From contig JAPUIP010000469.1 in assembly GCA_027296925.1 (NCBI GenBank), positions 1 through 26,113 on the forward strand: DNA of 26,113 bases, in the 5' to 3' direction. Origin of the DNA: Candidatus Poribacteria bacterium (GTDB lineage Bacteria > Poribacteria > WGA-4E > PCPOR2b). Each line of letters starts with the position of its first letter. Within the stretch, counting starts at the first letter, position 1. Shown piece by piece: positions 1 through 7,624 of the stretch. The position numbers were made by a program, and so were the translations under genes. The notes beneath the pieces are model-generated. The model was not told where the DNA came from, made no database searches, and saw only the letters and a list, made by a program, of their open reading frames with translations.

Positions 1-1
1 C

Positions 2-3000
2 GGCGAGGCGGTCGATCTCCTCGTTAATGCACAATACCAACTCGGAATCGCCTACGAATCGCTTGGGGAATTGGAATTCGCACAGCAGGCTCACACTGAG
101 GCGCTGCAACTCCGCCCCGACTTTGCGCAAGGTTACCACGCGTTAGCAAACGTCCAGCGGGATTTAGGGAAAACCGGCCCGGCAATTCGCTCATATTCGA
201 AAGCAATTGCACTTGATGAAGACTTCCCTCAAGCCTATCACGCGCTCGCTGCCCTCTACGCGAAGATGGGCGAGTCGGTGCAGGCCATCCGGAACTATGA
301 GCAGGCGGGGAAGTCCTACCTTCACCAGGCAACCGAAGCAGCGCCGGCGCAGATTGCAGCGGACGCAGAGATATTGGAAAACGCACTTTCGGTCTATCAG
401 CAAGCGGCTCAGCTTTGCGAACAGCTATTGGCAACCCAAAAGGTTGATGCAAGCACTGCGGCGCTGTCACAAACGTTGGCTCGCTTCCGCCACCAGATTG
501 GACGCATCTATCAGCGGCAGCAGCAACATGAGCGGGCGATCGAGCAGTTTCGCATCGCACAGAATATCCCCGTGCCTGCTTCCGTGTCCCCCCTTTCCGA
601 GCTTGAACTGACGCAGCTTCATCACGCCACTGGCCTTTCGTATATCGTGCTGGGGAAACCCGAGCACGCCATTGAAGCGTTTCATCAGGTCATCGAGATT
701 AACCGTTTTGCGGCGCTGAAACCCGATGATCGGCTGCTTGCACAAACCTATCATAAGCTCGGTCAAGTGTACGCAAGCCAGAACCGCTTTGATGCAGCCA
801 TCGAAATGTATCAAAAAGCGCTGATCTTCAAGCCGAGCGACACCGTGACGAGCTACCATCTCGGCAGGGCTTATGAAGCCCTTAGGGCGTTTGATGAAGC
901 CATTGAAACCTACGAATCTATCCGCCCCGGAGTTGATACTATCGATAACATTACGGAAGCCCAGTACCGACTGGGAGAAACTTATGCGGCTTATAGCTTG
1001 CTTGACAGGGACCGGGAGAAGGCGTTGTTGGAAAATGCGCTACAGAACTACAACAGCGCCGGAGCGGCTTACGCTTCACAAAATCGCTTACCTCAAGCGC
1101 TTCAATCCTACCAGGCCGTGGCACAGGTCTACAAACGTCTGCAAGCGATTGAGTCGGAATCATTCCGTACCCCCGCGGAAACAACGTTAGAGAATTTACC
1201 GCAACGCATCGTTGTTGAAGCATATCTTCGGTCCGGTGATATCTATGTGGGACAAGGGGCGCAAGCGCTCGCGCTGGAAAGTTATCAAGCGGCTTTAGCG
1301 CTGGAACCGCAACGGATTCAAACTCTCGCGAAAGTTGGTGAGCTCTATGCAGCGCAAGGGCAGTGGGCTCTGGTGGATAGCCAGTACCAGCAGGCGCTGG
1401 TCATTGCGGGCCAACAGTTGGCAACGCGCTATTATCGTCAAGGTTTGAGCTACCAGGCCAAGCAGAAGTATCAAGAAGCGATTCACGCATACCACGAAGC
1501 TCTAAAGCTGCGGGAGCTGCCGACAGTCCACTATCAGTTAGGTCGTATCTATGACAGGCAGGACCAGCCCAATCTCGCCCTCAAGCACTACGAAGCCGCC
1601 CTCGACTTGATGAATGTTGAAGGGATTTTTGAAGATGAGATTGAGAAACGTACCCTGTATGGTGATTTATATTTCTATAAGGGCATTGTGAACGAAACGC
1701 TGAAATTTTTCAATCGCGCGATTTACGATTTTGTTGCAAGTGGTGAGCAGTATTTTGAAGGGGCGAAAGCAATCAAAGAACGGAGTGGCGTTTCCATTGA
1801 CTTCGAACAGATGAATCAAAGGTTAGCGGCGGCAACGGAGGCGTACAAGAAGGTGAGGCTGATTCGTCAAAGCCGAATCGAGATGAGCGGGTTAGAATCG
1901 AATCAACGTCTGGCTGAAGTCAATTATCTCATTGCTCGCGTTCACGCGCTTTCAAGTGTGGCGTATCAGCTTCAGCATAAATCGACCGAAGCGCAAAATG
2001 CGTATGACACAGCAGTTGCCGCATTTCAAGCGGCGTTGACCTTCATTTCTTATCCAGCGGACGCGCCGGAGAGTCACCCGACTTTAGTTGGGGATGCCTA
2101 TCTCGAGCTTGCGGATTTGTACGCAACTCGCGAGGATCAATTGAATTTTGCGATCAAGGCATATCAGGATGCGGGAATTTCCTACGAAGATCAGCGGCAT
2201 TTTACGAAGGCGATTGGCGCCTACCAGAGAATTTTAGAGATTAATCCGAATCGCGCCCAGACACATTTCCACTTAGGCAGAGCTTACGAGCGCCAAGGAG
2301 TCGCCCATACCGGCACGTCTGATGAAGCCTTTCGCACAGCCGTCGAGTACTACACGCAGGTTCTGGAACAGGGAGGCGACCTCCCGGATTCAAGGTCACT
2401 GATCCAACAGGCGAAATATGGGCTCGCCCGCTGCTACGATTATCAGGGGAATTACCGGAAATCCGTTACGGCGTTCACAGGAATTCTCGACATGCTGTGG
2501 AAGCGGCAGGCAAGCGGATTAGATATTAACAACACGCTGCTTGAAACCGCTTATCGCCGTATATCGGAACTTGGGTTAGAGGCGGTTCAACAAAGAAACC
2601 CGGCGGGCGGTGGCTTACTTTCAGACGCTGAGATTTACTACTATATGGGGCTTGCAGCGGCATATTCGGAGAACTATGTTGCGGCAGTAGACCGGTATAA
2701 CCGAGCCATTGCGCTTGAGGACAACCACCGCGCGGAGGATTCATCTTTAACCGCAGATGCATTGCGAGAACGCGGGGAAGCGTTTACTGCCTTAGGGGAT
2801 TTCGACAACGCCTATCAATCCTACAATCAGGCCGCACAGGAATATCAAAGACTAAAGTGGTATTGGGAACAACAGGCTTATGACTATCAAGCAACACCTA
2901 TTTTTGACCGCGACACAAAAACGCTTCAAAGCCTAATGCAGCAGGCAGAAGACGCCTATCAGCAGGCAGAGACGGCTTATCAACGGGCAGTTGGGCTTCG

Positions 3001-3838
3001 TCCAGATGATGCGGGGCTCAGTTTTCCGGTGGGTCTTCTCTACGAATCTCGCAAGAAATTTCAAGAGGCAATCGCAGCATATCGAGACGCGCTTGAAAAA
3101 TCTCCCGAATATGCTGAAGCCTTGTATCGGCTCGGCTTGATTTACGCAGCGCAGGAGAGGTATCCCCTCGCGAAAATGCAATTTCAGTCGATTGTGAATG
3201 CCTCTCTTGAAAATTCGGTTCACACGGAGATTCCGCCCATCCTGATTGCTCAGTCCCACGCCCAACTTGGCTTAATCGCTGACTCCGAAGGCGCGTTATC
3301 GATCGCGTTGGCGGAATATCAGCTTGCCGCGCGTGCACTCCCAGAGAGCGGCACTGTCGCCCCTCCGGACGCAATTGGATCCGATTCGGCGGGGTCGGTT
3401 GATGTTGCTGTCTATCACCACTATTATGAAGGACTCTCTCACGAAACGCAGAGCAGGTTAGGCAAGGCTGAGTTTGAAACCGCAGTGAACGCCTATCGCA
3501 AAGCCCTCGACGCATACCCGGCTTTTGGCGGCGTGTATTACCGACTTGGGCGAGTCTACTACGAAATCGAAAATTACGAGCTTGCCAAACGGCAATTTGC
3601 ATCGGCAATCCAGTTGTATCAGCAGTCAAGAAATAACGATCCAGACCTTGCGAACGCCTACTACGGACTCGGCTATACCTATTACCAAACGGAGGACTAC
3701 GAAAGTGCATGGAAGCAGTTGCATCTTGCCAAAGCCAACGGAAAGCAGGAGGTGAGTGAGCGCAGTGGGCAGTCAAGGTTGGCCTTGGAGAACATGCTTC
3801 GGGTGGTATCGATTGAACCGTCTCAAGCAGCCCGGTAA
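2..3838 (+). CDS. Giant tetratricopeptide-repeat (TPR) protein, 5' end outside the window
   Basis: The reading frame is open from base 2 to a TAA at 3836-3838. The 23 codons before the first possible start (a TTG at 71) are themselves TPR sequence (for example AQYQLGIAYESLGE), so the gene begins upstream and the TTG is not the start. About 1,278 residues are visible, almost all 34-residue TPR units with the usual G-x-x-Y / A-x-x-x-Y-x-x-A-L pattern, such as THFHLGRAYERQG and ALYRLGLIYAAQERY. No catalytic domain, signal peptide or membrane segment is seen in the visible part. TPR arrays form superhelical scaffolds for protein-protein contacts; the partner is unknown. The next gene starts about 156 bases downstream behind its own ribosome-binding site. 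The TPR assignment is secure, but the biological role is not deducible. Confidence 0.93.
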   Translation, partial: GEAVDLLVNAQYQLGIAYESLGELEFAQQAHTEALQLRPDFAQGYHALANVQRDLGKTGPAIRSYSKAIALDEDFPQAYHALAALYAKMGESVQAIRNYEQAGKSYLHQATEAAPAQIAADAEILENALSVYQQAAQLCEQLLATQKVDASTAALSQTLARFRHQIGRIYQRQQQHERAIEQFRIAQNIPVPASVSPLSELELTQLHHATGLSYIVLGKPEHAIEAFHQVIEINRFAALKPDDRLLAQTYHKLGQVYASQNRFDAAIEMYQKALIFKPSDTVTSYHLGRAYEALRAFDEAIETYESIRPGVDTIDNITEAQYRLGETYAAYSLLDRDREKALLENALQNYNSAGAAYASQNRLPQALQSYQAVAQVYKRLQAIESESFRTPAETTLENLPQRIVVEAYLRSGDIYVGQGAQALALESYQAALALEPQRIQTLAKVGELYAAQGQWALVDSQYQQALVIAGQQLATRYYRQGLSYQAKQKYQEAIHAYHEALKLRELPTVHYQLGRIYDRQDQPNLALKHYEAALDLMNVEGIFEDEIEKRTLYGDLYFYKGIVNETLKFFNRAIYDFVASGEQYFEGAKAIKERSGVSIDFEQMNQRLAAATEAYKKVRLIRQSRIEMSGLESNQRLAEVNYLIARVHALSSVAYQLQHKSTEAQNAYDTAVAAFQAALTFISYPADAPESHPTLVGDAYLELADLYATREDQLNFAIKAYQDAGISYEDQRHFTKAIGAYQRILEINPNRAQTHFHLGRAYERQGVAHTGTSDEAFRTAVEYYTQVLEQGGDLPDSRSLIQQAKYGLARCYDYQGNYRKSVTAFTGILDMLWKRQASGLDINNTLLETAYRRISELGLEAVQQRNPAGGGLLSDAEIYYYMGLAAAYSENYVAAVDRYNRAIALEDNHRAEDSSLTADALRERGEAFTALGDFDNAYQSYNQAAQEYQRLKWYWEQQAYDYQATPIFDRDTKTLQSLMQQAEDAYQQAETAYQRAVGLRPDDAGLSFPVGLLYESRKKFQEAIAAYRDALEKSPEYAEALYRLGLIYAAQERYPLAKMQFQSIVNASLENSVHTEIPPILIAQSHAQLGLIADSEGALSIALAEYQLAARALPESGTVAPPDAIGSDSAGSVDVAVYHHYYEGLSHETQSRLGKAEFETAVNAYRKALDAYPAFGGVYYRLGRVYYEIENYELAKRQFASAIQLYQQSRNNDPDLANAYYGLGYTYYQTEDYESAWKQLHLAKANGKQEVSERSGQSRLALENMLRVVSIEPSQAAR

Positions 3839-3853
3839 ATATCCGAAGCATGT
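3792..3853. repeat. 11-bp perfect inverted repeat spanning the TPR stop codon
   Basis: ACATGCTTCGG (3792-3802) is repeated as its exact complement CCGAAGCATGT (3843-3853), with a 40-base loop containing the stop codon. No T-run follows, so it is not a classical intrinsic terminator. It could act as a 3' mRNA stabiliser or be coincidental. Confidence 0.35.
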
Positions 3854-3994
3854 GGCAAACATTGCGATGCTCCTTTCTGAAACGTTTCCCTTCTGACAAA
3901 CGTATATTCTGCTTGTGGATTTACAATCACATTGCAAATCAGTGGTTGACCGAAACGGCTTGACAATACACTCGCAATCGACAAGGAGGGAATC

Positions 3995-4276
3995 GTGTCG
4001 GAGCCACAAGCAATTCTGTCTTACTTCAGTGCAATCAACCCTTTAGCGGGGCTTTCCTCAACTGCCCTTCGTTTGTACAGTGCATTAGAGGTGTTTAGAA
4101 CTGAATACCGGTCCCCCAACGAGCGGGAATGGTTTCGCGCCCCCCAGTTAGATTTAGAGCTTCTAAAGATCGGCTTTTCCAAGAGCGAAATTGAGAAAGG
4201 CATCACGGCGCTCGTGGATGCCGACTTATTACAAGTCCGGAACGCACAAAACATCAGGTGGTATCGGCTCAAGTGA
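3995..4276 (+). CDS. Small hypothetical protein, winged-helix-like
   Basis: This 93-residue protein starts at GTG 3995 behind a strong Shine-Dalgarno sequence (AAGGAGGG, 3983-3990), which decides the start. It has no signal peptide or membrane segment. A helix-rich pattern, STALRLYSALEVF then FSKSEIEKGITALVDADLLQV then a short basic strand (NIRWYRLK), resembles the helix-turn-helix plus wing of small winged-helix DNA-binding proteins. That is an inference from pattern only, and I do not recognise a named family. It ends 27 bases before maf, so the two may be cotranscribed. It could equally be a small protein-interaction module. The gene itself is well supported by its start signals and uninterrupted frame. 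Confidence 0.75.
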   Translation: MSEPQAILSYFSAINPLAGLSSTALRLYSALEVFRTEYRSPNEREWFRAPQLDLELLKIGFSKSEIEKGITALVDADLLQVRNAQNIRWYRLK

Positions 4277-4303
4277 AATTGACGCCCGTACTGTTACTGT
4301 TCA

Positions 4304-4900
4304 ATGCTTGAGACTGCCCTATTGCGCCAAGATTTCCCCAATATCATTCTTGCATCCAAGTCGCTACGACGCGCAGCGCTCCTGCGGCAAATTGGGCTTG
4401 AATTTGAGGTGCGGCCCAGTGAGGTGGATGAACCCGACATCCCACACACATCTCCAGCACTCGCCGTACAGGAGCTCGCACGGACAAAGGCGAAGGCTGT
4501 CGCTGCGCCTCTCAACACAGGGCTCGTCATCGGGGCGGATACCGTTGTCTTCATCGATCGGCAAGCGATTGGCAAGCCGGAGAATGATGCACATGCCATT
4601 GAGATTTTGACACGACTCAGCGGAAATCGTCACGAAGTCATTACCGGCGTCGCGTTGGTCGATCTCGATCGAGGACGTGAAGTGATGTGGTCAGAACATA
4701 CGGCGGTCTATTTCCGACGATTGCGCCAATCGGAGATCCTGGAGTATGTCCGAAGTGGAGAAGCATTAGATAAAGCAGGGGCTTACGGCATCCAGGACCG
4801 AGCGGGGGCTTTTGTCGAACGGATCGAGGGCTGCTACTTCAACGTCGTCGGACTTCCGCTCGCGAGTTTGGTCGAGCGACTCTGGGGATTACTTGAGTAG
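4304..4900 (+). CDS. maf: Maf family nucleoside-triphosphate pyrophosphatase
   Basis: This 198-residue protein has the usual Maf length. Maf proteins hydrolyse non-canonical or pyrimidine nucleoside triphosphates (dTTP/UTP type) to the monophosphate and pyrophosphate, a house-cleaning role once described as septum-formation inhibition. Diagnostic motifs are the N-terminal IILASKSLRRAALL (family LASxSPRR, with Leu here in place of Pro), VIGADTVV with the catalytic/metal Asp in mid-protein, and KAGAYGIQDRAGAFVERIEG followed by YFNVVGLPL near the C-terminus. The ATG at 4304 is the only start after an in-frame TGA at 4280. No clear Shine-Dalgarno sequence is visible, so translation may be coupled to the small gene ending 27 bases upstream. 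The dTTP/UTP subtype is inferred from the DRAGAF region. Confidence 0.95.
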   Translation: MLETALLRQDFPNIILASKSLRRAALLRQIGLEFEVRPSEVDEPDIPHTSPALAVQELARTKAKAVAAPLNTGLVIGADTVVFIDRQAIGKPENDAHAIEILTRLSGNRHEVITGVALVDLDRGREVMWSEHTAVYFRRLRQSEILEYVRSGEALDKAGAYGIQDRAGAFVERIEGCYFNVVGLPLASLVERLWGLLE

Positions 4901-4940
4901 AGGAATACGATAACGGGAGCTATCCGCTGTGGAGGCAGCC

Positions 4941-4972
4941 ATGTGTCCGCCTAACTCGTTGGGCGAACACAT
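4941..4972. repeat. Hairpin-forming inverted repeat between maf and tsaB
   Basis: ATGTGT-C-CGCC (4941-4951) can pair with GGCG-A-ACACAT (4962-4972), leaving one mismatch and a 10-base loop. There is no downstream T-run, so it is not a clear terminator. It sits about 40 bases before tsaB, which lacks an obvious Shine-Dalgarno sequence, so a 5'-UTR role is possible. Confidence 0.35.
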
Positions 4973-5014
4973 CGGTTCGTCGCTACGGATTAAACCTGCC
5001 TCTGCAATCAGTCT

Positions 5015-5677
5015 ATGAAAATTCTTGGTGTTGATACATCGACTCCCATCGGCAGCGTCGGCTTAATCGATGGGGAACATTTCATTGCTGAACACACGCT
5101 GAATATCGTCAAAGCGCACTCGTCGCGGTTGATGCCTGCGATTGACCAGATCTTAACGTGGGCAGGGCTCACCGTCCATGATCTTGACGCATGCGCGGTC
5201 GGGGTCGGTCCCGGTTCATTCACGGGTGTGCGGATTGGCGTCGGGACGATCAAGCCCCTCTGCTACGCTATCAAAAAACCGATACTCGGCGTCTCGACGC
5301 TAGAGGCGATTGCCTACAACCTCCGCTACACGGACGGATTGATTTGCCCGATTCTCGATGCGCGGAAGAACGAAGTGTACGGGGCAATCTTTCGCGGCGG
5401 GAAGGATTTCGCGCGGGAATCTGCGGACCTGTGCGTCCCAATTGAATCACTTTTGGATCGGATCGCGGCAACAGCAATCTTTGTCGGGGATGGCTTGCAG
5501 CGATACGCTCCCGCCGTTCGAGAGCGATTTGGTGAAGATGTGACGTTTGCCGATGCAACCTTCAATGTACCACGCGGCACAAGTATCGCTCGGCTCGGAT
5601 ACGCGCGGCTGCTGACGGGACAGTCCGACGATTATTTCTCGTTAACACCCAACTATGTCCGGCGTGGCGTTACTTAG
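5015..5677 (+). CDS. tsaB: tRNA threonylcarbamoyladenosine biosynthesis protein TsaB
   Basis: This is a 220-residue member of the ASKHA-fold TsaB/YeaZ family. TsaB partners TsaD and TsaE in transferring threonylcarbamoyl from threonylcarbamoyl-AMP to A37 of ANN-decoding tRNAs in the cytoplasm. The N-terminal MKILGVDTSTPIGSVGLI is the phosphate-1-like motif, KAHSSRLMPAID is the conserved helix, and GVGPGSFTGVRIG is the diagnostic glycine-rich motif. The C-terminus (PNYVRRGVT) matches the short family tail. The start at ATG 5015 gives the family's usual N-terminus, though no good Shine-Dalgarno sequence is seen. No rimI or tsaD homologue lies next to it in this window. The assignment is firm. 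Confidence 0.95.
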   Translation: MKILGVDTSTPIGSVGLIDGEHFIAEHTLNIVKAHSSRLMPAIDQILTWAGLTVHDLDACAVGVGPGSFTGVRIGVGTIKPLCYAIKKPILGVSTLEAIAYNLRYTDGLICPILDARKNEVYGAIFRGGKDFARESADLCVPIESLLDRIAATAIFVGDGLQRYAPAVRERFGEDVTFADATFNVPRGTSIARLGYARLLTGQSDDYFSLTPNYVRRGVT

Positions 5678-5734
5678 ATTGCATTCGTCCTTGATTGATG
5701 TTCGAGAGCTACACCAGTTAGGAGATAAAAAACG

Positions 5735-6451
5735 ATGAAGAAGACGGCTGTCATTTCTGGCGTGGGCGCCGGATTGGGTGCGTCACTGGCGCATAAATTT
5801 GCACGTGAAGGGTGTCAGGTGGCTCTGCTAGCACGCTCAGCAGACTATCTCGAAAACCTCGCCGGTGAAATACTTAAAGCCGGCGGTACGGCCAAAGGGT
5901 TTCCGACAGACATTACTGACTCGGAAAAGGTCGCCCATAGTTTCGCACAAATACGAGAGCAGTTCGGAAAAGTTGACATCTTGGTCAACCATGCGGGAAA
6001 TGCCGCGTGGGGTGATTTTTCTGAGTTGACCCCCGACGAATTTGAACGCTCATGGCGAATCTGTGCCTTAGGTTCATTTCTTTGCTCCCAGCAAGCCGTG
6101 CCCGACATGGTTTCTGCGGGTAGCGGTACAATACTCTTCACCGGGGCAACATCGGGCATTCGAGGAAGAGCGGGCGCAATTGCGTTTTCAAGTGCCAAGT
6201 TTGCTGTGCGCGGTCTCGCTTGGTCACTCGCCCGTGAAGTCGGTCCAAAGGGAATTCATGTTGCCCACATCATTATCGATGGTATACTCGACACCCCTGC
6301 CATCCGCTCGGATACGTTGCCTGATGTGGAAGAACCGCTGCTGAACACGGATGCCGTAGCAGATGTCTACTGGAGTTTGGTTGAGCAGGACAAAAGCACA
6401 TGGACTTTTGAACTCGATTTGCGACCTCATAACGAGGATTTCTTCGGTTAA
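5735..6451 (+). CDS. SDR-family protein with replaced catalytic Ser and Tyr
   Basis: This 238-residue protein has the short-chain dehydrogenase/reductase Rossmann fold. Residues GVGAGLG (9-15) form the glycine-rich NAD(P)-binding loop, D59 follows beta-3, and NHAG (85-88) is the structural motif. The active-site positions are unusual. Where the family has Ser there is A138 (within FTGATSG), and the YxxxK motif reads FSSAK, with F151 for the catalytic Tyr while K155 is kept. From family knowledge, a subgroup of SDRs with FTGAT and FxxAK motifs is widespread, so this looks like a subfamily trait rather than damage. Standard SDR proton transfer is therefore unlikely, and binding or a non-classical reaction is possible. 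The start follows AGGAGA at 5720-5725. It lies 69 bases upstream of the redoxin gene, in the same direction. Confidence 0.88.
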   Translation: MKKTAVISGVGAGLGASLAHKFAREGCQVALLARSADYLENLAGEILKAGGTAKGFPTDITDSEKVAHSFAQIREQFGKVDILVNHAGNAAWGDFSELTPDEFERSWRICALGSFLCSQQAVPDMVSAGSGTILFTGATSGIRGRAGAIAFSSAKFAVRGLAWSLAREVGPKGIHVAHIIIDGILDTPAIRSDTLPDVEEPLLNTDAVADVYWSLVEQDKSTWTFELDLRPHNEDFFG

Positions 6452-6520
6452 CCTGAGGCAAGACAAGAGCATCAAAAAAGTCTGCAAGCGTCAGAACCTG
6501 AATCGTAATAGGAGAAAAAT

Positions 6521-7513
6521 ATGCGTTCCCACCGTTTATGTTTTTTTTCCGTATTCTTTTTTCTCGGCATAACCGCCTTTTCATGGGCGCTGGAAGTTGG
6601 GGAGGTTGCACCCGAATTTGTCGTGACCGGCGCCACTGATGGGGAGCAGATTAAGCTTGCCGATTTTCATGGAAAATCCAATGTAATCTTGACAACCTTT
6701 TTACAAACACAACAGATCGACACAACATTCATTTCACAGTTGCAGGGCAAAACCGAGGCGTTCAAAACGAAGTACGATGCTGTCTTTGTCGTCGTCGTAC
6801 CGGCGTCCGTAAATGTTGCCGAAAAGCAGTTCAACTCAGGTATTGAACTTTACAGCGATCCGGACTCGTCTGTTGCTGCTGCCTACGGCGGGTCGAAGGA
6901 AATGCATCAGGCAGCAACATTCATTATCGATAAATCCGGACATATCCGTGGAAAATTCTATAGCGAGACCGCCACGGCTCCTCCGACGATGGCGCAATTG
7001 GAATCGGAGTTGGTAAAGCTCAAGCGCGACACCCCTCTGCCGACGGGCTCGCCTGCCCCGGATTTTAGCCTCACCGAAGCTGACGGAAAGACAACCTTTA
7101 CGCTCTCCGATTATCAAGGCAAAAAGAATGTGCTGGTGACGCTGCTGCTACAAACCTACTGAATTTTTTGCGCAGGCTTAACATCGCAGTTGGCGATGGA
7201 CGAAGAATTGTTCGATGAAAAATATGACACGGTTGTAGTCGTTATCAAGCCGGAACCGATACAGACCGTCTCCACCTTCAAAGACCCTGAAACGATGGAC
7301 ATTCCAGTACTTGCAGACCCCGGCTCATCTGTGCATGAAGCCTATGGACTCATCAAGCCCTACCACTTCCACCGTCAGAATATGTATCTTCCTGCAACCA
7401 TGCTGATCGACAAGGAAGGTACACTGAGATGGCTCCACATCGGCAAGAAGAACTCAGATCGGCCGAATCGAGAATTGATTGTCCAACACCTGGCAGAATT
7501 GACCGCTGAATAA
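6521..7513 (+). CDS. Secreted tandem-redoxin, probable selenoprotein with UxxC motif (in-frame TGA at 7160-7162)
   Basis: The frame runs from ATG 6521 (Shine-Dalgarno TAGGAGA, 6509-6515) through one TGA at 7160-7162 to TAA 7511-7513, giving 330 residues if TGA is read as selenocysteine. Residues 1-23 look like a signal peptide cleaved near FSWA. Two AhpC/TSA-redoxin domains follow. APEFVVTGATDGEQIKLADF (30-49) aligns with APDFSLTEADGKTTFTLSDY (179-198), and both later carry DPxSSV and a PATMLIDKEG-like strand. The TGA is residue 214, giving Q-T-Y-U-I-F-C, a U-x-x-C redox pair with C217 at the position expected for a thioredoxin-fold active site. The equivalent positions in domain 1 are Q65 and T68, so that domain is probably inactive. 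A role in periplasmic or outer thiol/peroxide redox chemistry is inferred. The alternative is a Cys-to-stop mutation giving a pseudogene. Confidence 0.8.
7163..7194 (+). promoter_or_regulatory. Candidate bacterial SECIS region immediately after the in-frame TGA
   Basis: Two mutually exclusive small hairpins can be drawn by eye. The first is TGCG (7169-7172) with CGCA (7185-7188) and a 12-base loop starting CAGG. The second is GC-T-(bulged T)-AAC (7176-7182) with GTTGGC (7189-7194) and loop ATCGCA, whose bulged U recalls the fdhF element. The second loop begins 20 bases after the TGA, within the usual distance, but lacks a G in its first two positions. Neither is a perfect match, so this is a weak call. 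Confidence 0.3.
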
Positions 7514-7524
7514 TCGAGACAACC

Positions 7525-7584
7525 GGAAGAATGGAAGACCAGATAGACCGACAGATTGTCTCCTTCCATTTCTTCCATTTTTTT
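7525..7584 (+). terminator. Intrinsic terminator after the redoxin gene
   Basis: GGAAGAATGGAAG (7525-7537) pairs with CTTCCATTTCTTCC (7563-7576), about 13 bp with one bulged base and possible extension by GAC/GTC. It is directly followed by seven Ts (7578-7584). It lies 11 bases after the stop of the TGA-extended redoxin frame, not after the TGA, which supports the extended gene as the real transcription unit. Confidence 0.85.
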
Positions 7585-7624
7585 GCGTTTCAATCTCCGC
7601 GTTCTAGCCTCCGATCGTCCTCCT

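Noticed and set aside
3018..3899. 293-codon minus-strand open frame under the TPR gene
   Set aside because: It lies opposite clear TPR repeats, has odd Arg/Pro/Ser-rich composition and no start signals.
4941..4972. Possible tRNA or riboswitch between maf and tsaB
   Set aside because: Only one imperfect hairpin is present, with no T-loop motif, acceptor stem or conserved riboswitch core.
7160..7162. TGA taken as the true end of a 213-residue redoxin, with a separate gene starting at 7190
   Set aside because: The second domain would stop just before its active site, the downstream part has no Shine-Dalgarno sequence (its start would be a TTG), and both parts share one frame and one domain.
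7556..7624. TTG start for the flippase
   Set aside because: It would begin inside the intrinsic terminator of the previous gene; ATG 7625 gives the normal family length.
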